Shown: positions 44,270 through 55,234 of the stretch, one piece after another
How positions within the stretch are numbered: the stretch's first letter is position 1
Layout: every line of letters begins with the position of its first letter
NCBI GenBank assembly: GCA_015501585.1
Contig: JADNRY010000293.1
Coordinates: forward strand, 1 to 64,000
Length of the DNA stretch: 64,000 nucleotides
Source of the DNA: Rhodocollybia butyracea
Lineage: Eukaryota > Basidiomycota > Agaricomycetes > Agaricales > Omphalotaceae
Direction of reading: 5' to 3'
Notes under the pieces: generated by a model
Database searches by the model: none
Told to the model about the DNA's origin: nothing
What the model saw: the letters and a program-made list of their open reading frames with translations, nothing else
Position numbers and translations under genes: made by a program

Positions 44270-46120
44270 TCAACTCTGGGGACCCAAGTTCTCCACATGA
44301 GATTGGGTCGGCCAGGTTGTGTTTGGATCCGATATATTCCATTTTGGGAAGGATGAAGCGCTCAGCGGTCCTAGGACCCCAAAAGTGCGGTGGACCGAAG
44401 AGTTGATCCAGAAATTTGGGCTGTGGCCTTTGTCAACTGCTCCAATAGTTCCTTGGTTGTCTGAGTGGAAGAGAATGTAGGCGTCATGAAAGCCTTCAGA
44501 TTCGAGGAGATAGGTGAGCAGCTCAACTGCAACAGTCTCGAGCCAGCAAATATCCCTGCCTGGAATCTTCCAGCCAGCACGGAGGCGAAAAGCCATCCAC
44601 TGGCGGCGGTAGATGATGCCAATGCCCCAGCTTGTGGAAGCATCAACATAGATACCTAGGTCCTGAAGAGGGCCTTTGGGTCGGAGTTCACAATAGTGAA
44701 ATAGGTCTTCGAGGGTTGTGAGCCACCAACGAAGCTCATCGAAAACTTTGGTTGTTGGAAACCGGCCTCGGTGTTCTTCAAATGAGCCATTAAAGGAGGC
44801 CATGAAGTTAGATAGAGCTGGGAGGTGAGAACGTCCTTCTGGATAGATGAAGGCGACATGGCATAGAGTACCGTGCACCAACTGTATACGTTCAAGCGGG
44901 GCTCGGTTGCCTGTAAAATCTGCAATGAATTGACGGATTCGAGCAAGATATTTCAGGTGTTTGAGCTCTTGGAGGCTGACTCTCTTCTTTTCAAGGTCCC
45001 AGAGAAAACCAAGGAATTTCACGATGGATGAGAAGAATTCATCGCATTTGAGAAGTTGCCAAGGAATGTTGAGGTCCGCGATGAGTTGCAGAGCAAGTTC
45101 TTTGTCATAGTCGTAAAGGCCGAGTGCATTGAGAATGCACCAGATATTATAGTCATCCTTGTATTTGGATACTGGTTTGACTTTCCAAGCACGCCAGATG
45201 TCGACGACCGCATTACTGAACATCCCTGCATTGCTGCTAGCGGAAGCCGCACCGAAACACATGCACTGGTCGAAAAAGAAGTTACCCCCGTTGTCGCCAA
45301 AGACTAGAGCAAACTTGTGTTCTGGGTGTACAGGAATTGTTCAGTGAAACTTCTCAATATCAAGAGAGAGGCCTTGGGTGCCTGGAGGGGCACAAGTGAC
45401 CTGGGTAGATGTGTAAGTGTGGGTAGGTGTATAAGAGCATAAATGTGGGAGTAGATGCTTGACAAGAGCGTAAATGTATGAGATGAGAGTTGCTCACCAT
45501 TTCTGCAAATTTTGCTGGGGTGTCTAAACGAGTCGGGAAGTCTTCTTTCATAATGAAAGAGTTTACAGAAGGGAAGACATTGCCATTGGCAGTCTTTCCG
45601 TCTCGCGAAAGGTCACGGCAAACTCTATACTTGGCCGGGAGGCCGGGCCCTTGATCTTGTATAGCAATAGTGAGAGGTTCAGAAATGAAGGCGCCGCCTA
45701 CGATTGATTCAATTTCAGCTTTGGTGAATGGTCCATCTATCCTACCTCTCTTTAGGTCATCTTCAATATATTTCTGTAGAGCCTCCGGGTGCTTGTACAT
45801 GGACCTGTGGTTTGGAATGATAATAGTTTCATGGATTTCGGGAAGATCACCTAAAAAGGCACCGTTTAGCAAGATATCAATAAGAATTGGGTATCGGTTG
45901 GTGAGATCACACTCAATGAGTGCGCGTCTGAAAGCGTCAATATTGTATGGTGTTACAATCTTGTTATAAATATCAATATGCTCCTGGGGTGTGCCAGGCT
46001 TATGGACTCTGTGATGCAAATGTCTCGAGAAATCTGTATAGACAAGCGGGATGGGGTCAGTGATCTCTTCGAGCCTAGATGAGAGGTGCATTAGTTCTGC
46101 AAGTCCAGGAGAAGGCATGA
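44270..46120 (-). pseudogene. RT-RNase H of second DIRS family, with intron
   Basis: RT N-terminus at 46120-45498, then a likely 97-nt intron (45497-45401, GTGAGC...CCCAG), then LSLDIEKFH, a TGA stop at about 45342 in place of an expected Arg, and the palm motif KYKDDYNIW where YVDD is usual. The connection GFLWDLEKK and RNase H (GIYVDASTSWGIGI, WLETVAVEL, FHSDNQGTIG) follow in 45262-44270. The motif order and wording match DIRS-type RTs of Agaricomycetes as I remember them. The stop and other indels make it non-functional. Confidence 0.65.
45401..45497 (-). other. probable intron in RT gene
   Basis: GTGAGC at the 5' side and CTACCCAG at the 3' side; removing it joins AEM to VTCAPPGTQGLSLDIEKF, an RT palm motif. 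Confidence 0.6.
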
Positions 46121-46356
46121 TGGCTAGTGGATCTGCAGAACGTGCACATGTGCAAGTTTTTGCATGCGTCGTTGAAGCAGTTGTGCTTGATGTTCCACTT
46201 GTAGCAGAGTGTCTGGTGGCCACGTTCTGGGCCGCAGAGGACGTTGTTAATGATGACCGCCCATAGGAGCTTTCCGTGAGCTTGATCGGAGTGCTCGCTC
46301 GTGCGGTGACCCCTCTTTCCACAACCGAGGCAGCAGGAGCCGAGGGTTCTACCCAA
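46075..46356 (-). pseudogene. zinc-binding region of second DIRS family gag
   Basis: Two Cys/His groups: CCLGCGKRGH...H and C-x8-C-x4-C-x3-H-x2-C-x2-C...H...C (HNCFNDACKNLHMCTFC). It lies in another frame from both neighbouring ORFs, so a frameshift separates them, or an intron was missed. Confidence 0.55.
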
Positions 46357-46384
46357 GCTGCCCGATGGAAAGGATGTAGGATGG

Positions 46385-47101
46385 TTAGATGGTGGAGTTG
46401 GGGAGGGTGCGAGTTGTTTGGAGGATGATATGGCAATGAGCGAAGAAGCTGCCGGAGTTGGCTGACAAGACAGCGGAAGTGGCTACCTCTTGTGTTTCTT
46501 GGTTGTCCCTAGTGATCTCCGCTTTGAGCCATGCGCCACGGTAGATCTCTATATTAAATGGGGTGGGGTGCAGGATGCGTTGTTGGCAAAGGTCAAACTC
46601 GATTGGCTTCCAGAAGGGATACAACTCTTTGGAGTCTGGTTTTCTGAGGAAGAATTGGAAGTGCCATGCGTACCAGTTGGCTTGTACACTGTTCACTCTT
46701 CCTTTGGTGCACATGACCTCAAAGGCATAATAGTTCTTGGAAGCTTCTTGGTATTTCGAGAAGGTAAGTCCCTCGAGTTTCCCAGACTCTTTGGGTATGC
46801 CTAGCTTATTGCAGAGCTTGGCGATGTCATAGGTAGACACCGTCGTTGGCTTACCATCTTTGTCTTCAATTAAAGCTTTGCATTTTGGGAGGTCATTCTG
46901 GTGTGCATAGATGAAGGTGAGGTGAGTGTAGGTGAAGAATGGGAGTGCGAAGGGGCTGCTGGTGTTGGCAGTGATAATGAAAAGGTCTGTGAATTGGATA
47001 TCTGGGTGAGCGACCGGGTTGTCCATGACCTCGACAACATCCTTTACCATTTTAAGTCTTTTGGCTGGTCTACCGTTGTTAGCACCTGCAGCTGCGGCCA
47101 A
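46385..47101 (-). pseudogene. gag-like ORF of second DIRS family
   Basis: 238-aa open frame; upstream in-frame sequence to 47230 (motif LDKLRKEPN) suggests the real N-terminus lies further right, beyond a stop at about 47115. It contains a helical segment with many Tyr/Trp/Phe (NWYAWHFQFFL). Function by position: element structural protein. No database check possible. Confidence 0.55.
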
Positions 47102-47230
47102 TGCATCATCTTTGTCTCAGAGTTTCATCCAGTTGAGACCCCAAGGACCTATGTAGTCCAAAACATGCTTTAGAAGGTTAGGCTCCTTCCTAAGCTTGTC
47201 CAGTTCCACTGTATCTACAGAGACAAAAGA

Positions 47231-47390
47231 TGTTGAGTGTACATAGTGCTGTCACACATCTGCTTACCTAATCACCTTCCACGACCATATTCCATCTCTA
47301 AAGTATATACTTTTATAGTAAAGTTTGATTACATTCTTCATATTCCTTCTAGTTCACTATTTTGCTTAGTTTACTTAGTTTTAGAGTTAT
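47231..47390 (+). repeat. copia LTR subtype B, 5' 160 bp
   Basis: TGTTGAGTG... to TTAGAGTTAT, interrupted exactly where an F2 element begins (TGTTAAAGG). Confidence 0.85.
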
Positions 47391-47472
47391 TGTTAAAGGT
47401 ATGATTTATACAAAGTGTCCAGACTGGGGATTGAACCCAGGACCTTCTGGTGAAATCCCAAGATGCTCTAAC
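47391..47472 (-). mobile_element. F2 tRNA-bearing element fragment
   Basis: 82 bp of the 3' end of F2 in minus orientation, starting with the terminal TGTTAAAG. Its tRNA-like T-arm is better kept than in the other copy: CCTGGGTTCAATCCCCAG and acceptor 3' side TCTGGAC. Truncated by the LTR at 47473. Confidence 0.7.
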
Positions 47473-47969
47473 TGTTGAGTGTACATAGTGCTGTCACACA
47501 TCTGCTTACCTAATCACCTTCCCACGACCATATTCCATCTCTAAACTATGTACTTTTATAGTAATCTTTTGTTACCATGTTGATATCTGCTCTAGTTTAC
47601 TTTTTGGCTTTCATTTGTTCAGTTTGCAAGATATTTTCTCAGTTTGAGTGGTGACTGTTGAAAATATCTATGCGCGCACAATTGTGGACACCCATTTTCA
47701 CGCCTCATGCGTTTCAGTACAAATAGAACCAAACAAATACCTATTCCTTACATAGTTAGAAAGAGTCCAAATCAATATTCACATATCTTTGATTCAGTTC
47801 ATTGTTTGCTGTCTATTGGAGTACTGAGGAACTATAAGGCTATTAGTACAACACTATAGTCGTTATACTGAGCATAACAACGCTGTACTAAGATGGGTAT
47901 CACACTGCTTGGGTTAGCTGAAGGGCGCTCCAGTGTGTTTAACTTCAACAAGTGCAGTTTCCTCCAACA
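47473..47969 (+). repeat. copia LTR subtype A, solo or truncated
   Basis: 497 bp complete LTR, one change in TAAGATGGG. Flanks CTAAC and AAAGA do not match, so it is not a simple solo LTR. Confidence 0.88.
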
Positions 47970-48292
47970 AAAGAGGCTGTGGGTGAGCCTGGGCGAGAAG
48001 CATTGCCAAGTGAGTGCTCGAATGTCTTCATGTAGCGTTCATCATTGCTGGTTTCGATTCTATAGTTTAGCTTTATCTTTAATTCGGTGGCCAATTTTCC
48101 AATGGCTGCGATAGTTGCTGGATTTGTGTGTGTCTTGCGCGCCCTCTCCGGGTTTTGCACAGACTGGGAAGTTGGCCAGAACCTATCCCGAAGCATTCTC
48201 GCGTATAACGACGCGTTTAAGAGGTATAGGAAACGAAAATTGCGGGTTTGTTGAACATGATGAAAGCTGGAAGCAGAGAAGATATCGTTCAC
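47970..48292 (-). pseudogene. unrecognised ORF fragment
   Basis: A minus-strand frame of about 100 aa (start at 48292) with a plausible helical region (PATIAAIGKLATELKIKLNYRI) runs into the LTR, which supplies the false C-terminus. It looks like real coding sequence cut by the LTR, possibly from another retroelement gag, but I do not recognise the family. Confidence 0.4.
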
Positions 48293-48357
48293 ACAATATT
48301 GGCAAAATCACCTATGCTAATCTTATCCTTAGATAAGACCCTACGCATCTTATCGTG

Positions 48358-48435
48358 GAGCATTGTAGGCATTAAACCTAGCACCAGGCTTCTTTGACAC
48401 ATGCTGCTTCCTAGGACTTTCCACATAGTAATAGG
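48358..48435 (-). pseudogene. copia gag fragment
   Basis: 78 bp continuing the gag at 48934 in the same frame (DPI-TMWKVL) if the solo LTR and one ATAGG are removed. Confidence 0.8.
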
Positions 48436-48933
48436 TGTTGAGTGTATATAGTGATAGATCAGTTACTGCTTACATAAGCGATCTCCCACGCTCATATTCC
48501 GTCTCTAATCTATGTACTTTTATAGTAATCTTTTGTTACCATGTTGATATTTGCCCTAGTTTACTTTTTGGCTTTCATTTGTTCAGTTTGCAAGATATTT
48601 TCTCAGTTTGAGTGGTGACTGTTGAAAATATCTACGTGCGCACAATTGTGGACACCTATTTTCACGCCTCATGTATTTCAGTACAAATAGAACCAAACAA
48701 CTGCCTATTCCTTACTCAGTTGAAAAGAGTCCAAATCAATATTCACATATCTTTGATTCAGTTCATTGTTTGCTGTCTATTGGAGTACTGAGGAACTATA
48801 AGGCTATTAGTACAACACTATAGTCATTATACTGAGCATAACAACGCTGTACTAAGACGGGTATCACACTGCTTGGGTTAGCTAAAGGGCGCTCCAGTGT
48901 GTTTAACTTCAACAAGTGCAGTTCCCTTCAACA
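48436..48933 (+). repeat. solo copia LTR with TSD ATAGG
   Basis: 498 bp, TGTTGAGTGTATATAG...CTTCAACA (third subtype at its 5' end). Perfect duplication ATAGG at 48431-48435 and 48934-48938. Confidence 0.92.
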
Positions 48934-49205
48934 ATAGGATCCTTTTGGTGAGCTTTAATAGGGACCTGCTGAGGTGCACTGATAGCAAGAAACATCAAGC
49001 CAGCAGCCTTTTCAGCTTTGATTTCCCACTTCTCCAATTTATCTGCACATTCCTTTGAGTTAGAGGGTTTAGCCTCTCTTCCAGACACTAGTCTCCATAG
49101 ACCTTGAGACATCAGAGATGCCTTCATATTACCAGCCCATTCATTGTAGTTGTCCTTGGAAAGAACTTTGAAAGAAGAGCTGGAAGTGGTAGAAGTGGTA
49201 GACAT
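48934..49205 (-). pseudogene. copia gag N-terminus, diverged subfamily
   Basis: Start at 49205 (MSTTSTTSSSSFK). It has extra residues (SNSKECADKLEKW) relative to C1-C3, so it is a separate subfamily. Confidence 0.85.
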
Positions 49206-49328
49206 AGTGGTAATAGCCAACTGAGCCAATTGATAGTATAGAAAGACAACAATAGTATAGAACTATTGAGGAGCGCACAAGTAAAGAGCCAACAAGAACA
49301 CAACAACAAAATGCACAGTTAGAACACG

Positions 49329-49340
49329 GGGCCCATAACC
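49329..49340 (-). promoter_or_regulatory. primer-binding site of this copia
   Basis: Same initiator tRNA-Met anticodon-arm complement, adjoining the LTR. Confidence 0.8.
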
Positions 49341-49843
49341 TGTTGAAGAGAACAGCACTTGTTGAAGTTAAACACACTGGAGCGCCCTTCAGCTAACCCA
49401 AGCAGTGTGCTACCCGTCTTAGTACAGTGTTGTTATGCTCAGTAAAGCAACTATAGTGTTGTACTAATAGCCTTATAGTTGCTCAAGTACTCCAATAGAC
49501 ACCAAACAATGAAATGAATCAAAGAAATGTGAATATTGATTTGAACTCTAGAGTTCTAACTAAGTAAGAAATAGGTAGTTGTTTGGTTTTATTTGTACTG
49601 AAATGCATGAGGCGTGAAAATGGGTGTCCACAATTGTGCGCACATAGATATTTTCAACAGTCACCACTCAAACTGAGAAAATATCTTGCAAACTGAACAA
49701 ATGAAAGCCAAAAAGTAAACTAGGGCAAATATCAACATGGTAACAAAAGATTACTATAAAAGTACATAGTTTAGAGACGGAATATGAGCGTAGGACATCG
49801 CTTATGTAAGCAGTAAGTGTTCTATCACTATATACACTCAACA
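49341..49843 (-). repeat. copia 5' LTR
   Basis: 503 bp, TGTTGAAGAG...CTCAACA. The outer flank is CCTAT, the reverse complement of the ATAGG around the solo LTR at 48436. Confidence 0.9.
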
Positions 49844-50211
49844 CCTATTACTATGTGGAAAGTCCTAGAGAAGCAGCATGTGTCAAAGAAGCCTGGTGCT
49901 AGGTTTAATGCCTACAATGCACTCTTCACTATCACAAAGCTGGCTGATGAATCTCTTATGGATATGGCTAGTAGAGTGGAAGCTGCTATGGCTGACATTC
50001 AAAATCTTCGACCCCTGCTGCTCCTATTGCCTCTGGATCCACTGGGTTCACATTGGACACTCTGGACTCTGAGCTTCAATCAATGGCTCTCATTTGTGCA
50101 CTCCCTGAGGAGTATAAACATCTATCATCCAACTTGCTTATGCAGGACAATCTTGACAAAGACATGATTCTTGCTGTTTTCCTTCCTGAACAGCAGAATC
50201 AAGCTCATGCC
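49844..50211 (+). pseudogene. copia gag fragment, plus strand
   Basis: Starts exactly at the same gag codon (CCTATTACTATGTGG) as the fragment at 48435 but in the opposite orientation. A lost base near 50017 shifts the frame; the homology ends near 50211 in CATGCCAAG. Confidence 0.85.
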
Positions 50212-51590
50212 AAGTATCAGACACTTAAGAACCCAGGAGTACTGGTACATCAAGATAAGGGAAGGGGTTATCAGGAAAAGGTTCTGATATCAATCTATGT
50301 ATTCCTAGCATGCTATATGCCAAGCTAGACAGTCTTCTCTTGCCTACAGCTCCCACTATTAATGATTTAACAGGCAAAAAAGCGAAAACTATGCCTAATT
50401 AGACAGGTATCACTTATTATTCACTCTCCCAGGACAGTATAAGCTACTCCTGAGTTGTCGGAATGTACCTATTATACCAGGGTACAATGTCCTAGAAGCC
50501 TGTGGCCAGCCCTGCCCTGGATGCTCTGATACTTATCTTCTAATTTCGAAAAAATGATGGTTTTTGATGAGAAAGTTCAAAGATCAATAAAGACTGATCT
50601 CCCAGTGGCCATCTAAATATACCTGAGACTCAGAAAGGGTAGACAGCACATCAGGGCATCAGGGGATGAAAAGGATCACCCTTATCCATGACAATTGGCA
50701 TGTTATATCAAGCAATCTTTAGACTCAACACTTTTCATTGATTTCCTTTTATGGACATACAGCTTTGGCCTCATCCACTACAATCAAAGGTTATCCAGAA
50801 AATATTTTGCAATCCAGCCCCTTCCCACCACAGGATTGGCTTCATTTTAGGTGAGCAACCTATTCTGTGTATAAACAAAAGGTCTGGATGTCTACCACAA
50901 TCTATTATCCTTAGGAAAAGAGTGTACACAGTTTGTGTGTTCAGTTTTATCATTTCTTAATTGGGTAGTGAAAACAGCTTTGGCCTCATCCACTGCAAAA
51001 GTTTTGAAATTGCCTAATTAAGAAATAAAAGTCTATTGAAATAAAAATTGCCTAATATAGTAATTTATAAAAATTTCCAAATGTATCTAACTCTATTAAA
51101 AAAACATAAAACCGGTTAAGGTGTTTGAAAATTGCCTTATTTGGTAATAAAAAACAGCTTTGACCTCATCCACTGCAAAAATTGAAAAATTTCCTAATTT
51201 AGTAATTTTTAAATTGGCTTGGGTCATGACTTAGGCCAGGTAGGTCATGATTCACCCAGGTCATGACCTGAATCAGCTAGATCAGGTAAGTCACATGCTT
51301 GCCTGACAACCCAGAACAGGGCACTGTGACTTAGCTTGATCTTGTCATAATCTACAGATATGTAAAAAAATCCCAATAATCTCAATATGTTACTAAACAT
51401 TTCAAGTCATGATTCTATGATATTTCATTCTTGCTTATATTCTCTATCTCACCATCCTCCACTCTCACCCTGCACCTCTTAAACTAACTATATCTCCCCC
51501 TCCTAGACTATACCCTCCTCCTCCTAGACCATCCCCTCCCTGAGTCCCCTGCCCCCCTATCAGTCACCTCTACCTATTGGCCCCATCTGC
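50212..51590. other. AT-rich non-coding stretch with a dispersed repeat
   Basis: No gene. The motif ACAGCTTTGGCCTCATCC recurs near 50760, 50973 and 51153 (spacing about 214 and 180 bp), each followed by A/T-rich sequence with CCTAATTNAG-AA. Near 51230-51300 GGTCATGA variants recur four times. Confidence 0.6.
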
Positions 51591-51690
51591 GTAACCCTAA
51601 CCCTAGCCATTGACCCGGAACCAAACCCCAAGCCTAAAAACCAGCCCCTAACCCCTAACCCCTAACCAAAAACCTAACCCTAACCCCTTA
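51591..51690 (+). repeat. interstitial telomere-like repeats
   Basis: Degenerate runs of CCCTAA and CCCCTAA (reverse complement of TTAGGG), e.g. AACCCTAACCCTAG and CCCCTAACCCCTAACC. At least eight units, interrupted. Confidence 0.75.
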
Positions 51691-51704
51691 CTCCCCAGTT
51701 TTGG

Positions 51705-52279
51705 CACTGTTTTGGAAAGCTCTCTAATGTTAGGGGTTGCCCATGTTGAAGAGAACAGCACTGGTTGAAGTTAAACACACTGGAGTGCCCTTCAGCTAAC
51801 CCAAGCAGTGTGATACCTGTCTTAGTACAGTGTTGTTATGCTCAGTATAACAACTATAGTATTGTACTAATAGCCTTATAGTTGCTCAGTACTCCAATAG
51901 ACACCAAACAATGAAATGAATCAAAGAAATGTGAATATTGATTTGAACTCTTTCTAACTAAGTAAGGAATAGGTAGTTGTTTGGTTCTATTTGTACTGAA
52001 ACACATGAGGCATGAAAATAGGTGTCCACAATTGTGCACACATATATATTTTCAACAGTCACCACTCAAACTGAAGAAATAACTCTAAAACTAAGTAAAC
52101 TAAGCAAAATAGTGAACTAGAAGGAATATAAAGAATGTAATCAAACTTTACTATAAAAGTATATACTTTAGAGATAGAATATGGTTGTGGGAAGTTGATT
52201 AGGTAAGCAGATGTGTGACAGCACTATGTACACTCAACAGCCCAAGGGCAACCCCTAACAAGAGCTGCCCAAAACAGTG
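51705..52279. repeat. hairpin element split at its centre by a solo LTR
   Basis: The arms 51705-51743 (CACTGTTTTGG...TTAGGGGTTGCCC) and 52245-52279 (GGGCAACCCCTAAC...CCAAAACAGTG) are inverted repeats of about 35 bp. Without the LTR they would be nearly continuous, like a foldback or MITE. Confidence 0.65.
51744..52239 (-). repeat. solo copia LTR with TSD GCCCA
   Basis: 496 bp, TGTTGAAG...CTCAACA, body of subtype B; duplication GCCCA at 51739-51743 and 52240-52244. Confidence 0.92.
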
Positions 52280-52416
52280 CTTAGTAAGTCTTTCATAACT
52301 TCCACATTTGGGGAGGTCAAAGCACCATCGCCAGCCTTTTCAAAGGCCCCCACAATAGTTATTGGGTGCCTTTTAAAAGGCTATACAGCATCTGGTGCTC
52401 TATGACACTTCACTAT

Positions 52417-54093
52417 CACCGGGGGCAAGGACCGGCGCAGTTGATTTCCCACTGCCATTAACGCAGTGGTCAACGCAGGGGGCAACGCAGTCGATTTTGT
52501 GACGTCATTCTATTGAAAGGAGTTCCGGCTGGCCGCAAGTGAATATGTAAATGATTGATGCCTGATGGACCTTCCCTGCAGCGTTATAAGTAAGTGATCC
52601 CAGAGTTCAGGCCTGTTCAAGCGCACTCCTACTTCTGGCTCCAAGGATAGTGCTAACATTTACCAGGCTAGAACCGAGAAGTCACTGCAATAAGTGCTTG
52701 GCATACACAGCAATCATCTGCACGAACTGGCAAGAGCATGAACAGGGAGCAGCCACTGGACAAATTAGAAGCACCCATCTATGGGTCTCAGAGGGTGATT
52801 GGGTCTAGACTCTATGATACTTTATTCATTGCATGCTAATTATCTGAGAACTTGCTATTGATAGTTGAAAATTCTCAATATCATACTTACTAAGTAGTAG
52901 TAGGTCAGCCGAATGCTGAAAATACTACTAGTACTCTCAATTCTGTGCAGCTCATTATTGTATTGCTTGGACATTGTGATAAGGCTGGGGGCACAATCTG
53001 GTATATTTGAGGTGCTAGGGACTGCTATAACATGACTATGCAGTATTTTACATTAGTGATGAAGCCCCCTGGCTACATCCCCTCTTGGGTGATTGAAATG
53101 GCAGAAAAAAACCATATATTGACATGAATAAATCAGTAAATTTTTGGGAAAATTTCTGCCTGGCTACATATTGTATTTAGAAATATGTTGTTCACCTAAA
53201 GTTAGAGAGTACGCTTCCTTGTTCATGTGGTAAACATAAGGGAACATCGGAAACCAGGTAATGTTGAGTGTACATAGTGCTGTCACACATCTGCTTACCT
53301 AATCACCTTCCCACGACCATATTCCATCTCTAAACTATGTACTTTTTATAGTAATCTTTTGTTACCATGTTGATATCTGCCCTAGTTTACTTTTTGGCTT
53401 TCATTTGTTCACTTTGCAAGATATTTTCTCAGTTTGAGTGGTGACTGTTGAAAATATCTATGCGCACACAATTGTGGACACCCATTTTCACGCCTCATGC
53501 GTTTCAGTACAAATAGAACCAAACAAATACCTATTCCTTACATAGTTAGAAAGAGTCCAAATCAATATTCACATATCTTTGATTCATTTCATTGTTTGCT
53601 GTCTATTGGAGTACTGAGGAACTATAAGGCTATTAGTACAACACTATAGTCGTTATACTGAGCATAACAACACTGTACTAAGACGGGTATCACACTGCTT
53701 GGGTTAGCTGAAGGGCGCTCCAGTGTGTTTAACTTCAACAAGTGCAGTTTCCTCCAACAGGTAATTGGTGGTGGGAAAGATTTAGGCGCTATAACGCGGC
53801 ACCTGAGTCCCGCTGGCCGCAATTACAGGAACTAACATTCAAAACCCAGTCATGTCTGGTGTCCATTGAACACTGCTTGGTTCAACAGTAGATGTAGACA
53901 CAATGGACTGTATCTCTTAAGCCAGAAATTTCAATGCATAGTACAAAGAGTTAACAAAGATCAATCAGCTGGAAGGCTCGGAACTCCGTCTCAATAGAAT
54001 GACATCATCGCAAAAACGACTGCGTTGCCCCCTGTGTTGCCCACTGCGTTAATGGCAGTGGGAAATCAACTGCGCCGGTCCTTGCCCCCGGTG
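52417..54093. mobile_element. non-autonomous TIR DNA transposon, TSD TAT
   Basis: Terminal inverted repeats of about 110 bp: 52417-52527 and 53981-54093, ends CACCGGGGGCAAGG. Flanked by TAT (52414-52416, 54094-54096). Removing it joins ...CTTCAC TAT ACTTCAGG, which reads LHYTSGYHPE, a gypsy integrase motif, in frame. No transposase ORF. Size without the nested LTR about 1.17 kb. The CAC... ends and 3-bp duplication resemble CACTA/CMC elements, but CACCG is not the usual CACTA/G, so the superfamily is tentative. Confidence 0.8.
53262..53759 (+). repeat. solo copia LTR with TSD GGTAA
   Basis: 498 bp subtype A; perfect duplication GGTAA at 53257-53261 and 53760-53764. Nested in the TIR element. 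Confidence 0.92.
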
Positions 54094-54880
54094 TATACTT
54101 CAGGTTACCATCCTGAGGCTGACAGACAAATGGAAAGAGTCAATCAGACTCTGGAGCAATACATCAGGATCTACTGTTCTTACCAACAGGACAATTGGGC
54201 TAAACTCCTGGCTATTGCCAAGTTTGCTTACAACAATGCTCTGAATGCCTCCACCGGCATTTCTCCCTTCTTCACTAATAAGAGCTATCATCCCAACATC
54301 ACTGTATGTCCTGAGGTTGACATTCAGTCTGACCTCACACAAGACTTTGTGGTCAATCTAGATGAGCTTCATTCTTTCCTCCGAGATGAGATACTTAATG
54401 CACAAAAACACTACAAGGAACAAGCTAATTGGAAATGTATTCCTCATCCTGAATTCCCAATCAGGTCTGATGTCTTTGTTCTGGCCAAACACATTCAGAC
54501 TACTCACCCTACCAAGAAGTTTGCCGAGAAGTATCTTGGTCCTTTCAAGGTCCTTGAATGCTCCAGCTCTCTTTCTTACAAGCTTCAACTCCCGGACTAC
54601 CTTTGCCAAATACATCCTGTATTCCATGTTTCACAATTGGAACCTTTGGTTCCAAACTCCATCCTGAATTGTACTCAGCCTCCTCCACCACCAATTGAAG
54701 TTGATGGTGAAGAGGAATACAATGTGGCTGAAATTCTTGATTCCAAAATTGACCAAAGATACAAGTGATGCCCCCTCCAATACTATATCCAATGGGCTGG
54801 CTACAAAGGCACTGATGACAAGTTTGCTTGAGTTGCTGCTGATGAACTTCATGCAGATGAGCTGGTTCCGGCCTTCCACT
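54094..54880 (+). pseudogene. Ty3/gypsy integrase C-terminus and chromodomain
   Basis: Open frame to 54768: YTSGYHPEADRQMERVNQTLEQYIR (integrase catalytic Glu at ERVNQ), then AKFAYNNA...GISPFF, the GPF/Y-type region (EKYLGPFKVL) and IHPVFHVSQLEP. After a TGA at 54766, a chromodomain can still be read (YYIQWAGYKGT...ADELVPAFH) with another stop. This marks a chromovirus of the Ty3/gypsy group. Upstream it is split by the TIR element. Confidence 0.88.
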
Positions 54881-55173
54881 GATGTTATCCAAACAAACCT
54901 AGACCTACTTAATCCTTTGTGCATACTTATACTTTTCTTTCCTTTGTTTCATATCACTTTTCTGAGTCTCCAACCTTGAAGCTCAGAGAGGTTCGATTGC
55001 TGTGATAGCAAATTGAGTGATCACCCCTTCTCTTATCATTTTCTCTCAAAGTCATTCTGACTTTTCTGATTCTGGCTTCGGCTGCATTTAAACTCCTTTC
55101 ACTTCTTACATTTCACTCAAATTTATTGTACTTTTCAATAATAATGAAATCTGAAAAAAAAAAAAAAAAAACG
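54881..55173 (+). other. gypsy 3' region ending in an A tract
   Basis: Non-coding. It ends with TTCAATAATAATGAAATCTG followed by 18 A, where the Tc1 element inserted. The same end occurs inverted on the other side (58011-58060). Confidence 0.55.
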
Positions 55174-55234
55174 TATGAGGTCATATGTGACAGGACAAGA
55201 GGCGTCAGCGCTTCCTGCCTCTTGTTTGACCACC

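Larger units (their letters stand above)
43794..47230 (-). mobile_element. second DIRS-like family, old truncated copy
   Basis: Minus-strand gag, zinc-binding region, RT, RNase H and the first residues of a tyrosine recombinase (PSSYRPRVRAVDHMHAW at about 43880-43820), bounded on both sides by truncated copia LTRs. It is distinct in sequence from D1-D4 and more decayed. Confidence 0.68.

Noticed and set aside
47970..48292. Cargo gene carried by copia
   Set aside because: The flanking LTRs lack matching TSDs and the ORF is a fragment; simple juxtaposition is more likely.
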